Assembly (NCBI RefSeq): GCF_017487345.1
Contig: NZ_CP062006.1
Span: 496,001 to 560,000 of the forward strand
Direction of reading: 5' to 3'
Source: Brevundimonas pondensis
GTDB taxonomy: Bacteria > Pseudomonadota > Alphaproteobacteria > Caulobacterales > Caulobacteraceae
Length of the DNA: 64,000 bases
Part shown: one piece after another, positions 26,169 through 35,062 of the stretch
Position numbering within the stretch: the first letter of the stretch is position 1
Layout: every line of letters starts with the position of its first letter
Translations under genes and position numbers: made by a program
Notes under the pieces: model-generated
The model's input: the letters and a program-made list of their open reading frames with translations, nothing else
Database searches by the model: none
What the model was told of the DNA's origin: nothing

Positions 26169-26663
26169 ATGAAGACTCATCGGATGCCCCCCATGAAGAC
26201 CCTGACCGTTTCGTTGACGCGCGCCGCCGCCCTGGCCGCTCCGGTGGTCGCCGGCGCCGTTATGCTGGCCGCCCCGGCCTCGGCGCCGCAGGCCCAGGCC
26301 AGCCGTAGCGAAGTTCTGCCCGGCTATTGGGAGTACACCACCAGCGTCATGGGCGCGCGCGACACCGAGCAGAAGTGCGTCCGTCCCAGCGAGATCAACC
26401 GCTTCTTCGGCGGCCTGTCGACGCGCAAGTGGCAGTGCACCTATCCCACGCGCCAGGTCGGCGAGGGTAATGCCCGCTTTGAAGGCAGCTGCCAGGATCG
26501 CAAGGGTCGCCGCATCAATGTACGCCTGAACGGCACCTATCAGACCGAGAGCTTCCGCTTTAACGGGGGCGCCCAGCTGGCGCGCGGCACGCCCTATATT
26601 CCGGCCAGCATCACGGCCCGCCGCATCAGCGCCCAGTGCCCCGCGGGCGCGGAATATTTCTGA
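26169..26663 (+). CDS. DUF3617-like secreted protein
   Basis: The 164-residue precursor starts at ATG 26169 (AGAGGA upstream) or possibly at an internal ATG 24 bases later. It has a hydrophobic leader ending near ASAPQAQA. The mature domain has the DUF3617 pattern: LPGYWEYTTSVMGA, a Cys in EQKCVRPSEINRFF, then paired Cys in WQCTYP and GSCQDRKGRR, and the last in AQCPAGAEYF. It is periplasmic and of unknown function. Confidence 0.82.
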   Translation: MKTHRMPPMKTLTVSLTRAAALAAPVVAGAVMLAAPASAPQAQASRSEVLPGYWEYTTSVMGARDTEQKCVRPSEINRFFGGLSTRKWQCTYPTRQVGEGNARFEGSCQDRKGRRINVRLNGTYQTESFRFNGGAQLARGTPYIPASITARRISAQCPAGAEYF

Positions 26664-26707
26664 CGCCGCGCCTCCCCGGCAAAGCGTCCTCAGCCTCTGA
26701 AACGATC

Positions 26708-26740
26708 AAACCGCCCGGTTCGAGGAACCGGGCGGTTTTC
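26708..26740. terminator. Bidirectional terminator
   Basis: AAACCGCCCGGTTC and GAACCGGGCGGTTT form a near-perfect stem with a tiny loop, followed by TTTTC on the plus strand. It sits between the DUF3617 gene and the convergent BlaR1-type gene and can serve both. Confidence 0.88.
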
Positions 26741-26758
26741 TGTGTGCGCTGCCTGTTT

Positions 26759-28389
26759 TCAGAGAGGAGAGGCGGCCTGCTCGCGCATGCGTCGTGCGGA
26801 CCGCTCCATGTCGTCGGCCTGGCCCGGCATGCGTCGTGACAGGGCGATCAGTTCAGCGTGTGTGACTTCGTTGCCGCGCGCGCGATTGTCGGCGATGACC
26901 TGCTCGCGATAGGCGGGGTCATGCAGGCGACGGGCCTCGACACGCATCTGGTCGGCGCCTTCTTCCATGCTGTCGGCCCCGCGGCGCATTTCCGCCCTCG
27001 CCTGGATCATGGCGACGCGAACTTCCTCACGGGCGGAAGCGGCGGCCGCTCTGGCGTGCACGGCGGCCTCTCGCGCTGCGACGGCGACTTCTCGCGCGGC
27101 ATGCTGGGAGGCGGCGCGGCTCTCGCGGGCGGCGTCGAGCGCGGCGCGACGTTCCACGTCGGCCTCCCTGCGCGTCTGCTCGGCTTCCCTGCGCGCCTGC
27201 GCGGCGGCGTGCCGGGCCTCATCGGCGGCGGCCCGGATCTCGCGCCGTTCATCCGGGGTGAGCGAACCCAGATAGACGTGGCCTCCCTCCTGAACGATGA
27301 CCGCCGGGGCGCTGGGGCGCCGGGGCGCGGGCGGAGCCGGGGCGCCAGGACGGCGGAGGGCGCGGGCGGCGCCGGCGGGGCGGGCGGCGGCGCCGGCGGT
27401 GCTAGCCAGGCGGTCGCGTCGATGCGAGGCGTCAGCTCAATGGCGGCCAGGGGCGTGGCGATCGCCAGAAGGCCGCCGGCGGACAGCAGCAGGGCGATGG
27501 GGCGAGGCGAGGCTTTGGGGCGGACCTTCATGATACGGCTTATCCTTTTGGCGAGAGAGGCATGGGACCCCGTCATGCCCAGGGCGGCGCGACCGGTGGC
27601 GGACGGGTTGGCGAGATTGGAAGCGAGATCGACCAGGACGCGGGCGTAGGTCCGGTGATCCATGCGATCGACCGCGAGGGCATCGGCGGCTTCTTCGGTG
27701 CGGGCGGCCAGGTGGGCGTGCAACAGCCAGACAAGGGGATTGAACCAGAATAGAGCCAGGGCCAGGCGGGACAGGAGGGCGAAAATCCAGTCGCCGCGCC
27801 GGATATGGGCCAGTTCATGGGCGAGGACTGCTTCGGCCGTTTCGGCGCGGCGCACGCAGTCCTCGCCGACCAGGATGGTTCCGGGGGGCAGGCCCCAGCT
27901 GAGCGGGGCGCGGACGTGCGGCGTGGCGATCAGCCGGGCGCCCTGCGGCGCTTCAAGGCGGGCCAGGGTCTCGGTCCAGACACGGTGGCTGACCGGGCGG
28001 CCGGTTTCGCTCCAGCGGCGCAGAGTCCAGACGCCAAGCAGGAAGCGACCCGCGATAAACACCAGACCGGAGGCGTAGATGAGGGCGGCGATCACAGTCC
28101 AGGGCAGGCTGGCGGGACCTTCGCCGCTGACGGCGATACCGGCAAGCGGCTGAAGGTCCAGGCTCCAGGTGCGAGTTTCGGTCGCGGCGGGGGCCGCAAG
28201 CAAGGCGAGCTCAAGTCGCGGCCCTATCCACAGGAAGACGGGCAGGACCAGCAGGATGCAGACGGTCACGCGAAGGATGGCGGCGCGCTCCGCCGCGGGC
28301 CTGGAAGCGGAAAGAGCGGACAATCCAAGCCCGACGCAGGCCACGACGCCGGATTTGAGCAGCAGCTCCAGGATCAGTTGCCAGGTCAC
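26759..28389 (-). CDS. BlaR1/M56-type membrane peptidase with coiled-coil tail, apparent frameshift
   Basis: The N-terminal part has four hydrophobic helices and a zinc peptidase loop with HELAH (VLAHELAHIRRGDW) and a downstream Glu/Asp-rich EEAADALAVDRM, the M56 signature. After a Pro-Ala linker near residue 340 the same frame becomes an arginine/proline-rich non-protein-like tail. The adjacent frame gives a plausible continuation: AVIVQEGGHVYLGSLTPDER, then a long Ala/Glu/Arg coiled coil and an end at 26759. The shift lies at about 27310-27370, in GC-rich low-complexity sequence. Repaired, the protein is about 543 residues with an extracytoplasmic coiled coil. It overlaps the BlaI-type gene by 4 bp. 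Confidence 0.8.
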
Positions 28390-28754
28390 GAGGCTTCCTC
28401 CTCGCCGGCGGCGTCGATGGCCCGACGCAGAGCCGCCAGCTCTTCGGGCTTCAGCGCTTTCGTCAGGCCAAGCAGGGCCGTGGCGGCCGAGGCGGCGGAA
28501 CCGGCGAAGAAGGTGTCGACCATGCGCTGCAAGGCGTTGTCTGCGAGGGCGCGGCTGCGAGGCGCGGGCCGCCAGACGCCTTGCGCGTCTCGCAAGACCA
28601 GATCCTTGGCTTCAAGGCGTTTCAGCAAGGTGCGAACGGCGGAATCGCTGAGCGGATCGCGCAAGGCGTCACGGACGGCGGCGGTGGCGCCTTCGCCCAG
28701 GCCGCAGAGGGTTTCGAATACCTCTCGCTCTCTTCGGGGCAGGGTCTCGATCAT
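28386..28754 (-). CDS. BlaI/MecI/CopY-family repressor
   Basis: This 122-residue winged-helix regulator begins IETLPRREREVFETLCGLGE and carries SAVRTLLKRLEAKDLVLRD as the recognition helix and wing. A C-terminal dimerisation helix follows. BlaI proteins are inactivated when the partner M56 sensor-protease acts; that partner gene follows with a 4-bp overlap. Two palindromes just upstream of the start are probably its operators. No beta-lactamase gene is adjacent, so the regulon is not a classical bla operon. Confidence 0.9.
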   Translation of the reverse strand: MIETLPRREREVFETLCGLGEGATAAVRDALRDPLSDSAVRTLLKRLEAKDLVLRDAQGVWRPAPRSRALADNALQRMVDTFFAGSAASAATALLGLTKALKPEELAALRRAIDAAGEEEAS

Positions 28755-28770
28755 GGCGCGCCTTCATGTC

Positions 28771-28800
28771 CGCTACACTTGTAGCGCTACATGCGTAGCG
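28771..28800. promoter_or_regulatory. Tandem BlaI-type operators
   Basis: CGCTACA-CT-TGTAGCG (28771-28786) overlaps by two bases with CGCTAC-ATGC-GTAGCG (28785-28800). Both match the TACA-N2-TGTA style of BlaI/MecI sites, the first more closely. They lie 17-46 bp upstream of the repressor ATG at 28754, as expected for autorepression. Confidence 0.8.
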
Positions 28801-28855
28801 AAGTGTGGCCAGATTGTGGCGTTCCGGGTGAACTTTCAGACAGGCGCGCGGCCAT

Positions 28856-28888
28856 GAAAAAAGGCCCGACGTTTCCGCCGGGCCTTTG
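28856..28888 (-). terminator. Terminator of carD
   Basis: AAGGCCCG and CGGGCCTT pair around ACGTTTCCGC. On the minus strand the stem is followed by TTTTTTCATGG. It lies 24 bases beyond the carD stop. Confidence 0.85.
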
Positions 28889-28911
28889 TCGTATCCATTT
28901 GTCGTCCCGGA

Positions 28912-29460
28912 TCAGGCGGCCTCGGCCTCAGCCTCTTCGGCGGCGGGGGCGACCGGCTTCTTGGCGCTCAGCGACTTGGCCAGCAGGGCGACGGCGGCGT
29001 CCTTGTCGATGCGGTTGGCGGCGGCGACTTCGCGGGCCATGCGGTCCAGGGCCGATTCATAGAGCTGGCGCTCCGAATAGGACTGTTCCGGCTGGGTGTC
29101 GGCGCGGTGCAGATCGCGAACCACCTCGGCGATCGAGATCAGGTCGCCCGAGTTGATCTTGGCTTCATATTCCTGGGCGCGACGCGACCACATGGTGCGC
29201 TTGACGCGAGCGCGGCCCTTGAGGGTCGTCAGGGCCTTGGTGACGGTGTCGTCGGCGGCCAGGGTGCGCAGACCGGCGGTCTTGGCCTTCTTGGTCGGGA
29301 CGCGCAGGGTCATCTTTTCATGGTCGAAGGTCACGACATAGACCTCCAGCGACATGCCGGCGACTTCCTGAGTCTCGATGGCGGCCACCTTGCCGACGCC
29401 GTGCGCGGGATAGACCACCGCATCGCCAACCTTGAATTCCAGACCGGTCTTGCTCGTCAT
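28912..29460 (-). CDS. carD: CarD/CdnL-family transcription regulator
   Basis: This RNA-polymerase-binding factor stabilises open complexes, often at rRNA and growth-related promoters. The N-terminal RNAP-interaction (Tudor-like) domain is FKVGDAVVYPAHGVGKVAAI, and the C-terminal helical DNA-contacting domain contains KRTMWSRRAQEYEAKINSGD and RDLHRA. The tail is Ala/Glu-rich. The start is ATG 29460 behind AAAGGAA; the frame is open upstream without homology. The gene is monocistronic with its own terminator. Confidence 0.94.
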   Translation of the reverse strand: MTSKTGLEFKVGDAVVYPAHGVGKVAAIETQEVAGMSLEVYVVTFDHEKMTLRVPTKKAKTAGLRTLAADDTVTKALTTLKGRARVKRTMWSRRAQEYEAKINSGDLISIAEVVRDLHRADTQPEQSYSERQLYESALDRMAREVAAANRIDKDAAVALLAKSLSAKKPVAPAAEEAEAEAA

Positions 29461-29773
29461 GTCATTCCTTTCCCGGAACAGGGGTGAAGCGAGGCGCCGG
29501 CGCGTCTGATTGAGCGAAAACAACCCCGCCGTCGGAAACTGGTCCCGTCGGTTGGGCGGTCAGGTCACATAATCAGAAGCGAAAGCGGATCACCGAACCT
29601 CTGGCCGACCCCGTCTCAACGGCGGGGTTCTGTCGCAAACGCGGGCGGCGCGCATGACTGCGGAACCGCCCGTTTCGAATAGGGAGGAACCTATCATAAA
29701 ATTAGGAAATCTCAACACATCCACAGGACGACTGAGCAGTTCCGGCACTTTGTGACCGGATTGTGTTCGGACC
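29461..29773. other. Non-coding interval between carD and fdxA
   Basis: These 313 bases hold the carD upstream region and the fdxA 3' region. I see no open frame with coding character. The right half is unusually AT-rich for this window (ATAAAATTAGGAAATCTCAA at 29695-29714), which could contain a promoter or transcript end. No clear hairpin with a T-run was found. Confidence 0.5.
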
Positions 29774-30115
29774 TTAGGAGCCCTTGCCGGGTTTCTCGCT
29801 GAAGTATTTCTCGAACTTGCCGGTCTCGCGCTCGTACTGCTCGCGGTCGGCGGGGGGCGTGCCCTTGACCGTGATGTTGGGCCAGACCTTGGCGTACTCG
29901 GCGTTGACCTGCAGCCACTTGCCGTCCGGCTCGTCCTCTGTGTCGGGGACGATGGCGTCGACGGGGCATTCCGGCTCGCAGACGCCGCAGTCGATGCACT
30001 CGTCGGGGGCGATGACCAGGAAGTTCTCGCCCTCGTAGAAGCAGTCCACCGGGCAGACCTCGACACAGTCCATGAACTTACATTTCACGCAGGCGTCGGT
30101 GACGATGTAGGTCAT
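29774..30115 (-). CDS. fdxA: 7Fe ferredoxin (3Fe-4S/4Fe-4S)
   Basis: This 113-residue electron carrier begins [20 protein letters not shown]. The first cluster region is C-x2-C-x4-C-x3-CP with CPVDCFYEG, and the second is [16 protein letters not shown]. The C-terminal extension ([17 protein letters not shown]) is typical of the FdxA family of alphaproteobacteria. The start is ATG 30115. It is divergent from the YceI gene. Confidence 0.96.
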   Translation of the reverse strand: MTYIVTDACVKCKFMDCVEVCPVDCFYEGENFLVIAPDECIDCGVCEPECPVDAIVPDTEDEPDGKWLQVNAEYAKVWPNITVKGTPPADREQYERETGKFEKYFSEKPGKGS

Positions 30116-30283
30116 GGCGGTCGGGCGGGCTCTCTGGCGCAATCAGGGTCGAGGGCGGGCAAATGGCCCCGTCGGAACCAACTGTCAACCGAAGGCGCTG
30201 TCGCGGGATGACGCTTCGGCTTGACGGCGAGGCGCATATTCGCATCTGCTCGGATTACAGATCAGCCCTGAAAGGACGTCTTC

Positions 30284-30907
30284 ATGCGTTTCGCCCCTCG
30301 CACCGCCCTGGTCGGCGCCCTCGCGTTCAGCCTGCTGGCCGGCGGCGCCGTGGTGGCCCAATCGGCCATGACCCGCGTCCCCGCCGAAGTTCAGGCGGGC
30401 GCCTACAAACTGGATCCCAGCCACGGCAAGATCACCTGGTCGGTCGATCACCTGGGCTTCTCGAAATACTATGGCCAGTTCGTCAATGTGTCGGCCGAGC
30501 TGACGCTGGACCCGGCCAATCCCACGGCCAGCACCCTGACGGCGACCATTCCGCTGACCGATGTGGCGCCCAACGACGACGGCCTGAAGCGCCACCTGCA
30601 GACGGCGGACTTCTTCGACACCGCCAACCACCCGGTCGCGACCTTCCGCTCGGTTCACATCATGATCGATCCGACGGAGCCGAACGAGGCCACGGTCCAT
30701 GGCGAACTGACCCTGCGCGGCGTGACCAAGCCGGTGACCATGGAGGTCGAGTTCAACCAGGCCGGTCAGACGCGCGGCGGCTACAAGGCCGGCTTTGACG
30801 GCGAGGCGACGATCAAGCGGTCCGACTTCGGCATCACCTACGCCCTGCCGGGCGTGTCCGACGAGGTGGAGTTGCACATCGAAGGCGAGTTTGTGAAGCA
30901 GGGCTGA
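30284..30907 (+). CDS. YceI-family periplasmic protein
   Basis: The 207-residue precursor has a signal peptide (ALAFSLLAGGAVVAQSA). The mature YceI/lipocalin-like beta barrel carries YKLDPSHGKITWSVDHLGFS, the HLQTADFFDTANHPVATF motif and LTLRGVTKPVTMEVEF. YceI proteins bind isoprenoid-type lipids such as polyprenyl quinones. It starts after GAAAGGACG. Its neighbour downstream is convergent. Confidence 0.93.
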   Translation: MRFAPRTALVGALAFSLLAGGAVVAQSAMTRVPAEVQAGAYKLDPSHGKITWSVDHLGFSKYYGQFVNVSAELTLDPANPTASTLTATIPLTDVAPNDDGLKRHLQTADFFDTANHPVATFRSVHIMIDPTEPNEATVHGELTLRGVTKPVTMEVEFNQAGQTRGGYKAGFDGEATIKRSDFGITYALPGVSDEVELHIEGEFVKQG

Positions 30908-30943
30908 GTTTCCCCTCCCCACCGAGTGGGGAGGGAGAGACGA

Positions 30944-31258
30944 TCAGGCTTCCGGTGCGTCGAGCGCGGCGTAAAGGGCGCGGGCTTCTTCGGGAGGGCC
31001 GCGCCTTTCGCCTATATGGAGCACGCGCACGGCGATCAGCCGCCCGCCTTGCGCGAACAGGATGTCGTCGCCGGGGTGGACGTTGCGGCTGGGCTTGTCG
31101 AGCCGGGTCTGGAGGCCGTGATGGGTCAGGCGGATGGCGCCGCGCTCGACCATGGCGGCGGCCAGGCTGCGGGTCTTGGCGAAGCGGGCGCGCCACAGCC
31201 ACAGGTCGATGCGGCAGCTCTGCACGGCCTCGTGGGCGGCCTCAGGAGCGGGCTTCAC
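30944..31258 (-). CDS. S4-domain RNA-binding protein (Hsp15-like)
   Basis: This 104-residue protein has an S4 RNA-binding motif (CRIDLWLWRARFAKTRSLAA, then VERGAIRLTHHG and KPSRNVHPGDDILF). It resembles Hsp15, which recycles stalled 50S subunits carrying peptidyl-tRNA. I assign the start to GTG 31258 because it overlaps the helicase stop (GTGA), implying translational coupling. An RNA helicase and an S4 protein in one unit suggest linked RNA or ribosome maintenance. Confidence 0.85.
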   Translation of the reverse strand: MKPAPEAAHEAVQSCRIDLWLWRARFAKTRSLAAAMVERGAIRLTHHGLQTRLDKPSRNVHPGDDILFAQGGRLIAVRVLHIGERRGPPEEARALYAALDAPEA

Positions 31259-33753
31259 GCGGAAGCGGCCTTGCGCCTCGGGCGGCGCTTGCGGCGCGGG
31301 GGCGCGGCGGGCTGGGTCAGCTGGGCCAGGGCGGCGAAGGGCGAGTCCTTGGGCGGCGCGATCGGCTGGCCGGGGCGCGGGGCCTTGTCGGCGCGGGGCA
31401 GGCGCAGGGCGATCTGGATGGCCTTGGCCTGTTCGGCGGTCCAGCCCAGTTCGGTCAGGGCTTCGTCGGACAGCGGCGCCTTGCCCGCCGCGCGCGACAG
31501 GTCGGCGAAGCGTTCCAGCGCCTCGACCGGCGCGCTCCATGATCCGACCGCGCGACGGCCGAAGGCGGACAGGGCGCGGGGGGATGGCGCAGGCGAGGGC
31601 AGGGGCAGCAGGGCCTCGCCGCTGGGGCGGAAGGGCTCGACGACAAAGGCCTGGGCCAGCAGGCGGGCGCGAGGCTTCAGCGCGCCGGGCAGCCAGACGG
31701 AATGGGCGCCGATTCGGATGGCGAAGGTCTTGACCGTGCGTCGCTCGTGCTGGCTCAGCGCCGCCAGATCGCGTTCGACCTCGCCGCGCGGGATGACGCC
31801 GCCCGCCTCGATCAGGCGGAAGGCCAGGCCGCGCGGTAGGCCGGTCAGGGCGCCGCTGTCGACCGCCTGACGCAGGCGGCGCAGTTCGCGAAAGGCGCGG
31901 CCCGCCTCAGACGCCAGCCAGGCCTCGATGCGGCGCTGCGCCCGCTCGCGCGCCGGGACCGGGCCGAGGTCGCCCAGCAGCCGCACGCGCGGCGCGAAGG
32001 GATCGTCGTTGACGATCCGGGCCGTCAAAGCGCCCTGCCACAGGATGTCGCCGCCGCCTGAACGGGGATTGGGAATGACGCTGAAGGCCTCGTCGGCCTC
32101 GGCCGCCAGCGTGCCGAGGCGCCGGGCGATCTCAGGGCCCACGGCGCGGGTCGCGGCCTGACGAAGCGCCCGGTCAGCCAAGGCCGAGCCGCCGGCGTCG
32201 GGGGTGAAATGAACCCCCTCCAGATGGCCGACCACCTCGCCCTCGACGGTCACCTCGCCGTCGTCGCCCACGCCCGCGATGGTGTCGGAGCGCACGTTCA
32301 GCGCCCGCATCAGGGCGGTGGTGCGCCGGTCGACGAAGCGCGCCGTGAGGCGTTCGTGCAGGACGTCGGACAGACGTTCCTCCAGCGCCTTGGTCTTGTC
32401 GCGCCAGCCCTGGGCCTGATCCATCCAGTCGGGGCGGTTGGCGATATAGGCCAGGGTCCGCACCCCGGCCAGGCGGGCCGACAGCTGGTCGATCTGGCCG
32501 TCGTCGCGGTCCAGGTCGTTGAAGCGCGGGGCCACCCAGTCCTCGGTCAGGCGGCCTCGGCGGCTGGTCAGGGCGGTGAAGATCTCCTTGGACAGGCGGG
32601 CGTGCTCGTCCAGCGTGGTCTTCTGGAAGTCCGGCAACTGGCAGGTCTCCCATAAACGCATCAGGGTGCCGCGCGAGCGGGCGATTTTCTTGATGTCGTC
32701 ATCGGCCGCGAAGCGCCGCAGCAGGGTCTCGTCCAGGGCTTGGGCCGTCAGCCGTAGGCCGAACCGTTCGGGGCTTACGGTCAGCGAGCGCAGCAGGTCG
32801 GGCAGGGTGTCGAAGTCCAGCCGTCCGTGGCGCCACTCGGCGGCCTCGACCGGATCGAAGCGGTGGCTGATCACCTGTTCGAGGATGTCCTCGTCCAGCT
32901 CCTCGGCCTCGCCGGTGACGCCGAAGGTGCCGTCGCGCAGGTGGCGCCCGGCGCGTCCGGCGATCTGGCCGATCTCGGACGCGTGCAGCCAGCGGGTGCG
33001 CCGGCCGTCGAACTTCCTCAGCCCGGCGAAGGCGACATGGTCCACGTCCATGTTCAGCCCCATGCCGATCGCGTCGGTGGCGACCAGGAAGTCCACCTCG
33101 CCCGACTGGAACAGCTCGACCTGGGCGTTGCGGGTGCGGGGCGACAGCGAGCCCATGACCACGGCGGCCCCGCCCCGTTGGCGGCGCAGCAGCTCGGCGA
33201 TGGCGTAGACCTGCTCGGTCGAGAAGGCGACGACGGCGCTGCGGCGGGGCAGGCGGGTCAGCTTCTTGGACCCGGCGTAGGACAGGGTGGACAGGCGCTC
33301 GCGGGTGATGATTTCCGCGTCGGGAACCAGGGCGCGGATCAGCGGGGCCATGGTCCCGGCCCCCAGGAACAAGGTCTCGAACCGGCCGCGCGCGTGCAGC
33401 AGGCGCTGGGTGAAGACGTGGCCGCGTTCCGGGTCGGCGACCAGCTGGATCTCATCGACGGCCAGGAACTCGACCTGCCGCTCCAGCGGCATGGCCTCGA
33501 CGGTGCAGACGAAATAGGCCGGGCGCGACGGGACGATCTTTTCCTCGCCGGTGATCAGGGCGACGGCGGCGGCCCCGCGCTGCTTGACGATCCGCTCATA
33601 GATCTCGCGCGCCAGCAGGCGCAGCGGCAGGCCGATCATGCCCGAGGCGTGACCCAGCATCCGCTCGACCGCCAGATGGGTCTTGCCGGTGTTGGTGGGG
33701 CCCAGGATCGCCGTGACGCGCGATGGGGCCAGACCTGCGGAACGGTCGCTCAT
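31255..33753 (-). CDS. SUV3-like superfamily 2 RNA helicase
   Basis: This ATP-dependent helicase of 832 residues has motif I GPTNTGKT at residues 18-25, a DEIQ box at about 100-103, motif III-like LFLGAGTMAPLI, motif V-like FLVATDAIGMGLNMDVDHV and motif VI QIAGRAGRHLRDGTFG. These match the SUV3/MgpS-type branch, related to the mitochondrial degradosome helicase. The C-terminus is helical and ends in a basic tail (RRKRRPRRKAAS) likely to bind RNA. It is translationally coupled to the downstream S4 gene. Confidence 0.92.
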   Translation of the reverse strand: MSDRSAGLAPSRVTAILGPTNTGKTHLAVERMLGHASGMIGLPLRLLAREIYERIVKQRGAAAVALITGEEKIVPSRPAYFVCTVEAMPLERQVEFLAVDEIQLVADPERGHVFTQRLLHARGRFETLFLGAGTMAPLIRALVPDAEIITRERLSTLSYAGSKKLTRLPRRSAVVAFSTEQVYAIAELLRRQRGGAAVVMGSLSPRTRNAQVELFQSGEVDFLVATDAIGMGLNMDVDHVAFAGLRKFDGRRTRWLHASEIGQIAGRAGRHLRDGTFGVTGEAEELDEDILEQVISHRFDPVEAAEWRHGRLDFDTLPDLLRSLTVSPERFGLRLTAQALDETLLRRFAADDDIKKIARSRGTLMRLWETCQLPDFQKTTLDEHARLSKEIFTALTSRRGRLTEDWVAPRFNDLDRDDGQIDQLSARLAGVRTLAYIANRPDWMDQAQGWRDKTKALEERLSDVLHERLTARFVDRRTTALMRALNVRSDTIAGVGDDGEVTVEGEVVGHLEGVHFTPDAGGSALADRALRQAATRAVGPEIARRLGTLAAEADEAFSVIPNPRSGGGDILWQGALTARIVNDDPFAPRVRLLGDLGPVPARERAQRRIEAWLASEAGRAFRELRRLRQAVDSGALTGLPRGLAFRLIEAGGVIPRGEVERDLAALSQHERRTVKTFAIRIGAHSVWLPGALKPRARLLAQAFVVEPFRPSGEALLPLPSPAPSPRALSAFGRRAVGSWSAPVEALERFADLSRAAGKAPLSDEALTELGWTAEQAKAIQIALRLPRADKAPRPGQPIAPPKDSPFAALAQLTQPAAPPRRKRRPRRKAASA

Positions 33754-33958
33754 ACCTGGATGAAGGTGGCGACTTCCGCGCCCGGGTCAAGCGGGGGCGA
33801 AGACGCAGCCGGTTTTTCAAGGAAAGGCGGTCCGCCCCGGAGCCAAGCAGGTAGGTTCGGAACGGACCGCAGACCCTGAGCAGCCCCAAAGGTCGGCAGG
33901 TAAAATAACGCGAGTCGGCGAATTGACCAGCCCTGTTATTCGGCAAGAGGCGGCCGCG

Positions 33959-35062
33959 TCAGAGGGTTTCCAGGAAGGCGACCAGCGCGGCCCTTTCCTC
34001 GCGCGTCAGGGCCAGGGGGCGCAGCAGGGGATCGGTGGTCGGGAACAGGGGGGCGTTCGCCTGCTCGGGCCGAGGTCGCGGGCGGGCGGCGCCAGCGTTG
34101 TAGAAGGTCACGACGCCGTCGAGGCGAGGCATGATTCCGTTGTGCATATAGGGGGCGGTGCGACTGACACCGCGCAGGCTGGGGGTGCGGAAGCGTCCGA
34201 CATCGTCCGGTGAGCCGGTGACTTCATAGCGTCCGAGATCCTGCAACTCGCGGCCATAGAAGTGCAGGCCCAGGTTATGGAAGCGACTGTCGCTCAACAG
34301 GGGGCCGTTGTGGCAGTTGGCGCATCCCGCCTTGGTGCGGAACAGGTGCAGGCCTCGCAGTTGCTCGTCGTTCAGCGCGCGGGCATCGCCTTTGACAAAC
34401 CGTTCGAAGCGTCCGCCGGCCGGGCGCAGACTGCGCTGGAAGGTCGCCAGCGCCATTGAGATTCGTTTCAGATCGATGGTCCGGTCGCCGAACGCTTCCT
34501 CGAAAGCCGCGACATAGGCGGGGTCCGCCGCCACGCGGGCGACGACCGCGTCAAGATCATCGACCGCCATCTCTTTCGGGTCGACCAGCGGGTGTAGGGC
34601 CTGGGCCTCCAGGTCCGGGCTACGGCCGTCCCAGAAGAGGGGGCGCATCCAGGCCGAGACGGCGACGGACTGGGCGTTGCGCCGGCCGCGCAGCCGGTCA
34701 TGACCGAAGGAGGTGCGCAGGGCGTCGGCGAACCCCAGTTCCCGGGCATGGCAGCTCGCGCAGGCGATCTGACCGGAACGCGACAGCCGGGGGTCGTCGA
34801 ACAGCCGCTCTCCCAGGGCGGTTTTCGCCGCGCCGGGCGGATTGTCGGACGGGTGTTCCACCGGCGGCAGGGGAGCGAACTCGGTGAAGACCGCGCCCTC
34901 GTGAAGGATCGGACGCGGCCAGGTCTCTGGCGGACCGGCGTAGGCCGCTCTCAGTTCCTCGGCGGACTGGGGCGACTGCACCCGCGACACGGCCGCGCCC
35001 GTCCCTGCATGCAGGACGCCGACGGACAGGACGACCGCGCCGATGTCACGCCAGCGGATCAA
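33959..35062 (-). CDS. Di-heme cytochrome c peroxidase/MauG-like protein
   Basis: This periplasmic c-type cytochrome of 367 residues has an N-terminal leader and two heme-binding CxxCH motifs: CASCH at residues 101-105 and CANCH at 247-251. The region between has WMRPLFWDGRSPDLEAQALH, and the end has FRTPSLRGVSRTAPYMHNG, both typical of the CcpA/MauG superfamily. The start is TTG 35062, which overlaps the TonB-receptor stop (TTGA). Coupling to a TonB-dependent receptor suggests a role in metal or ligand uptake or oxidation rather than simple H2O2 removal; this is inference from context. Confidence 0.9.
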   Translation of the reverse strand: MIRWRDIGAVVLSVGVLHAGTGAAVSRVQSPQSAEELRAAYAGPPETWPRPILHEGAVFTEFAPLPPVEHPSDNPPGAAKTALGERLFDDPRLSRSGQIACASCHARELGFADALRTSFGHDRLRGRRNAQSVAVSAWMRPLFWDGRSPDLEAQALHPLVDPKEMAVDDLDAVVARVAADPAYVAAFEEAFGDRTIDLKRISMALATFQRSLRPAGGRFERFVKGDARALNDEQLRGLHLFRTKAGCANCHNGPLLSDSRFHNLGLHFYGRELQDLGRYEVTGSPDDVGRFRTPSLRGVSRTAPYMHNGIMPRLDGVVTFYNAGAARPRPRPEQANAPLFPTTDPLLRPLALTREERAALVAFLETL

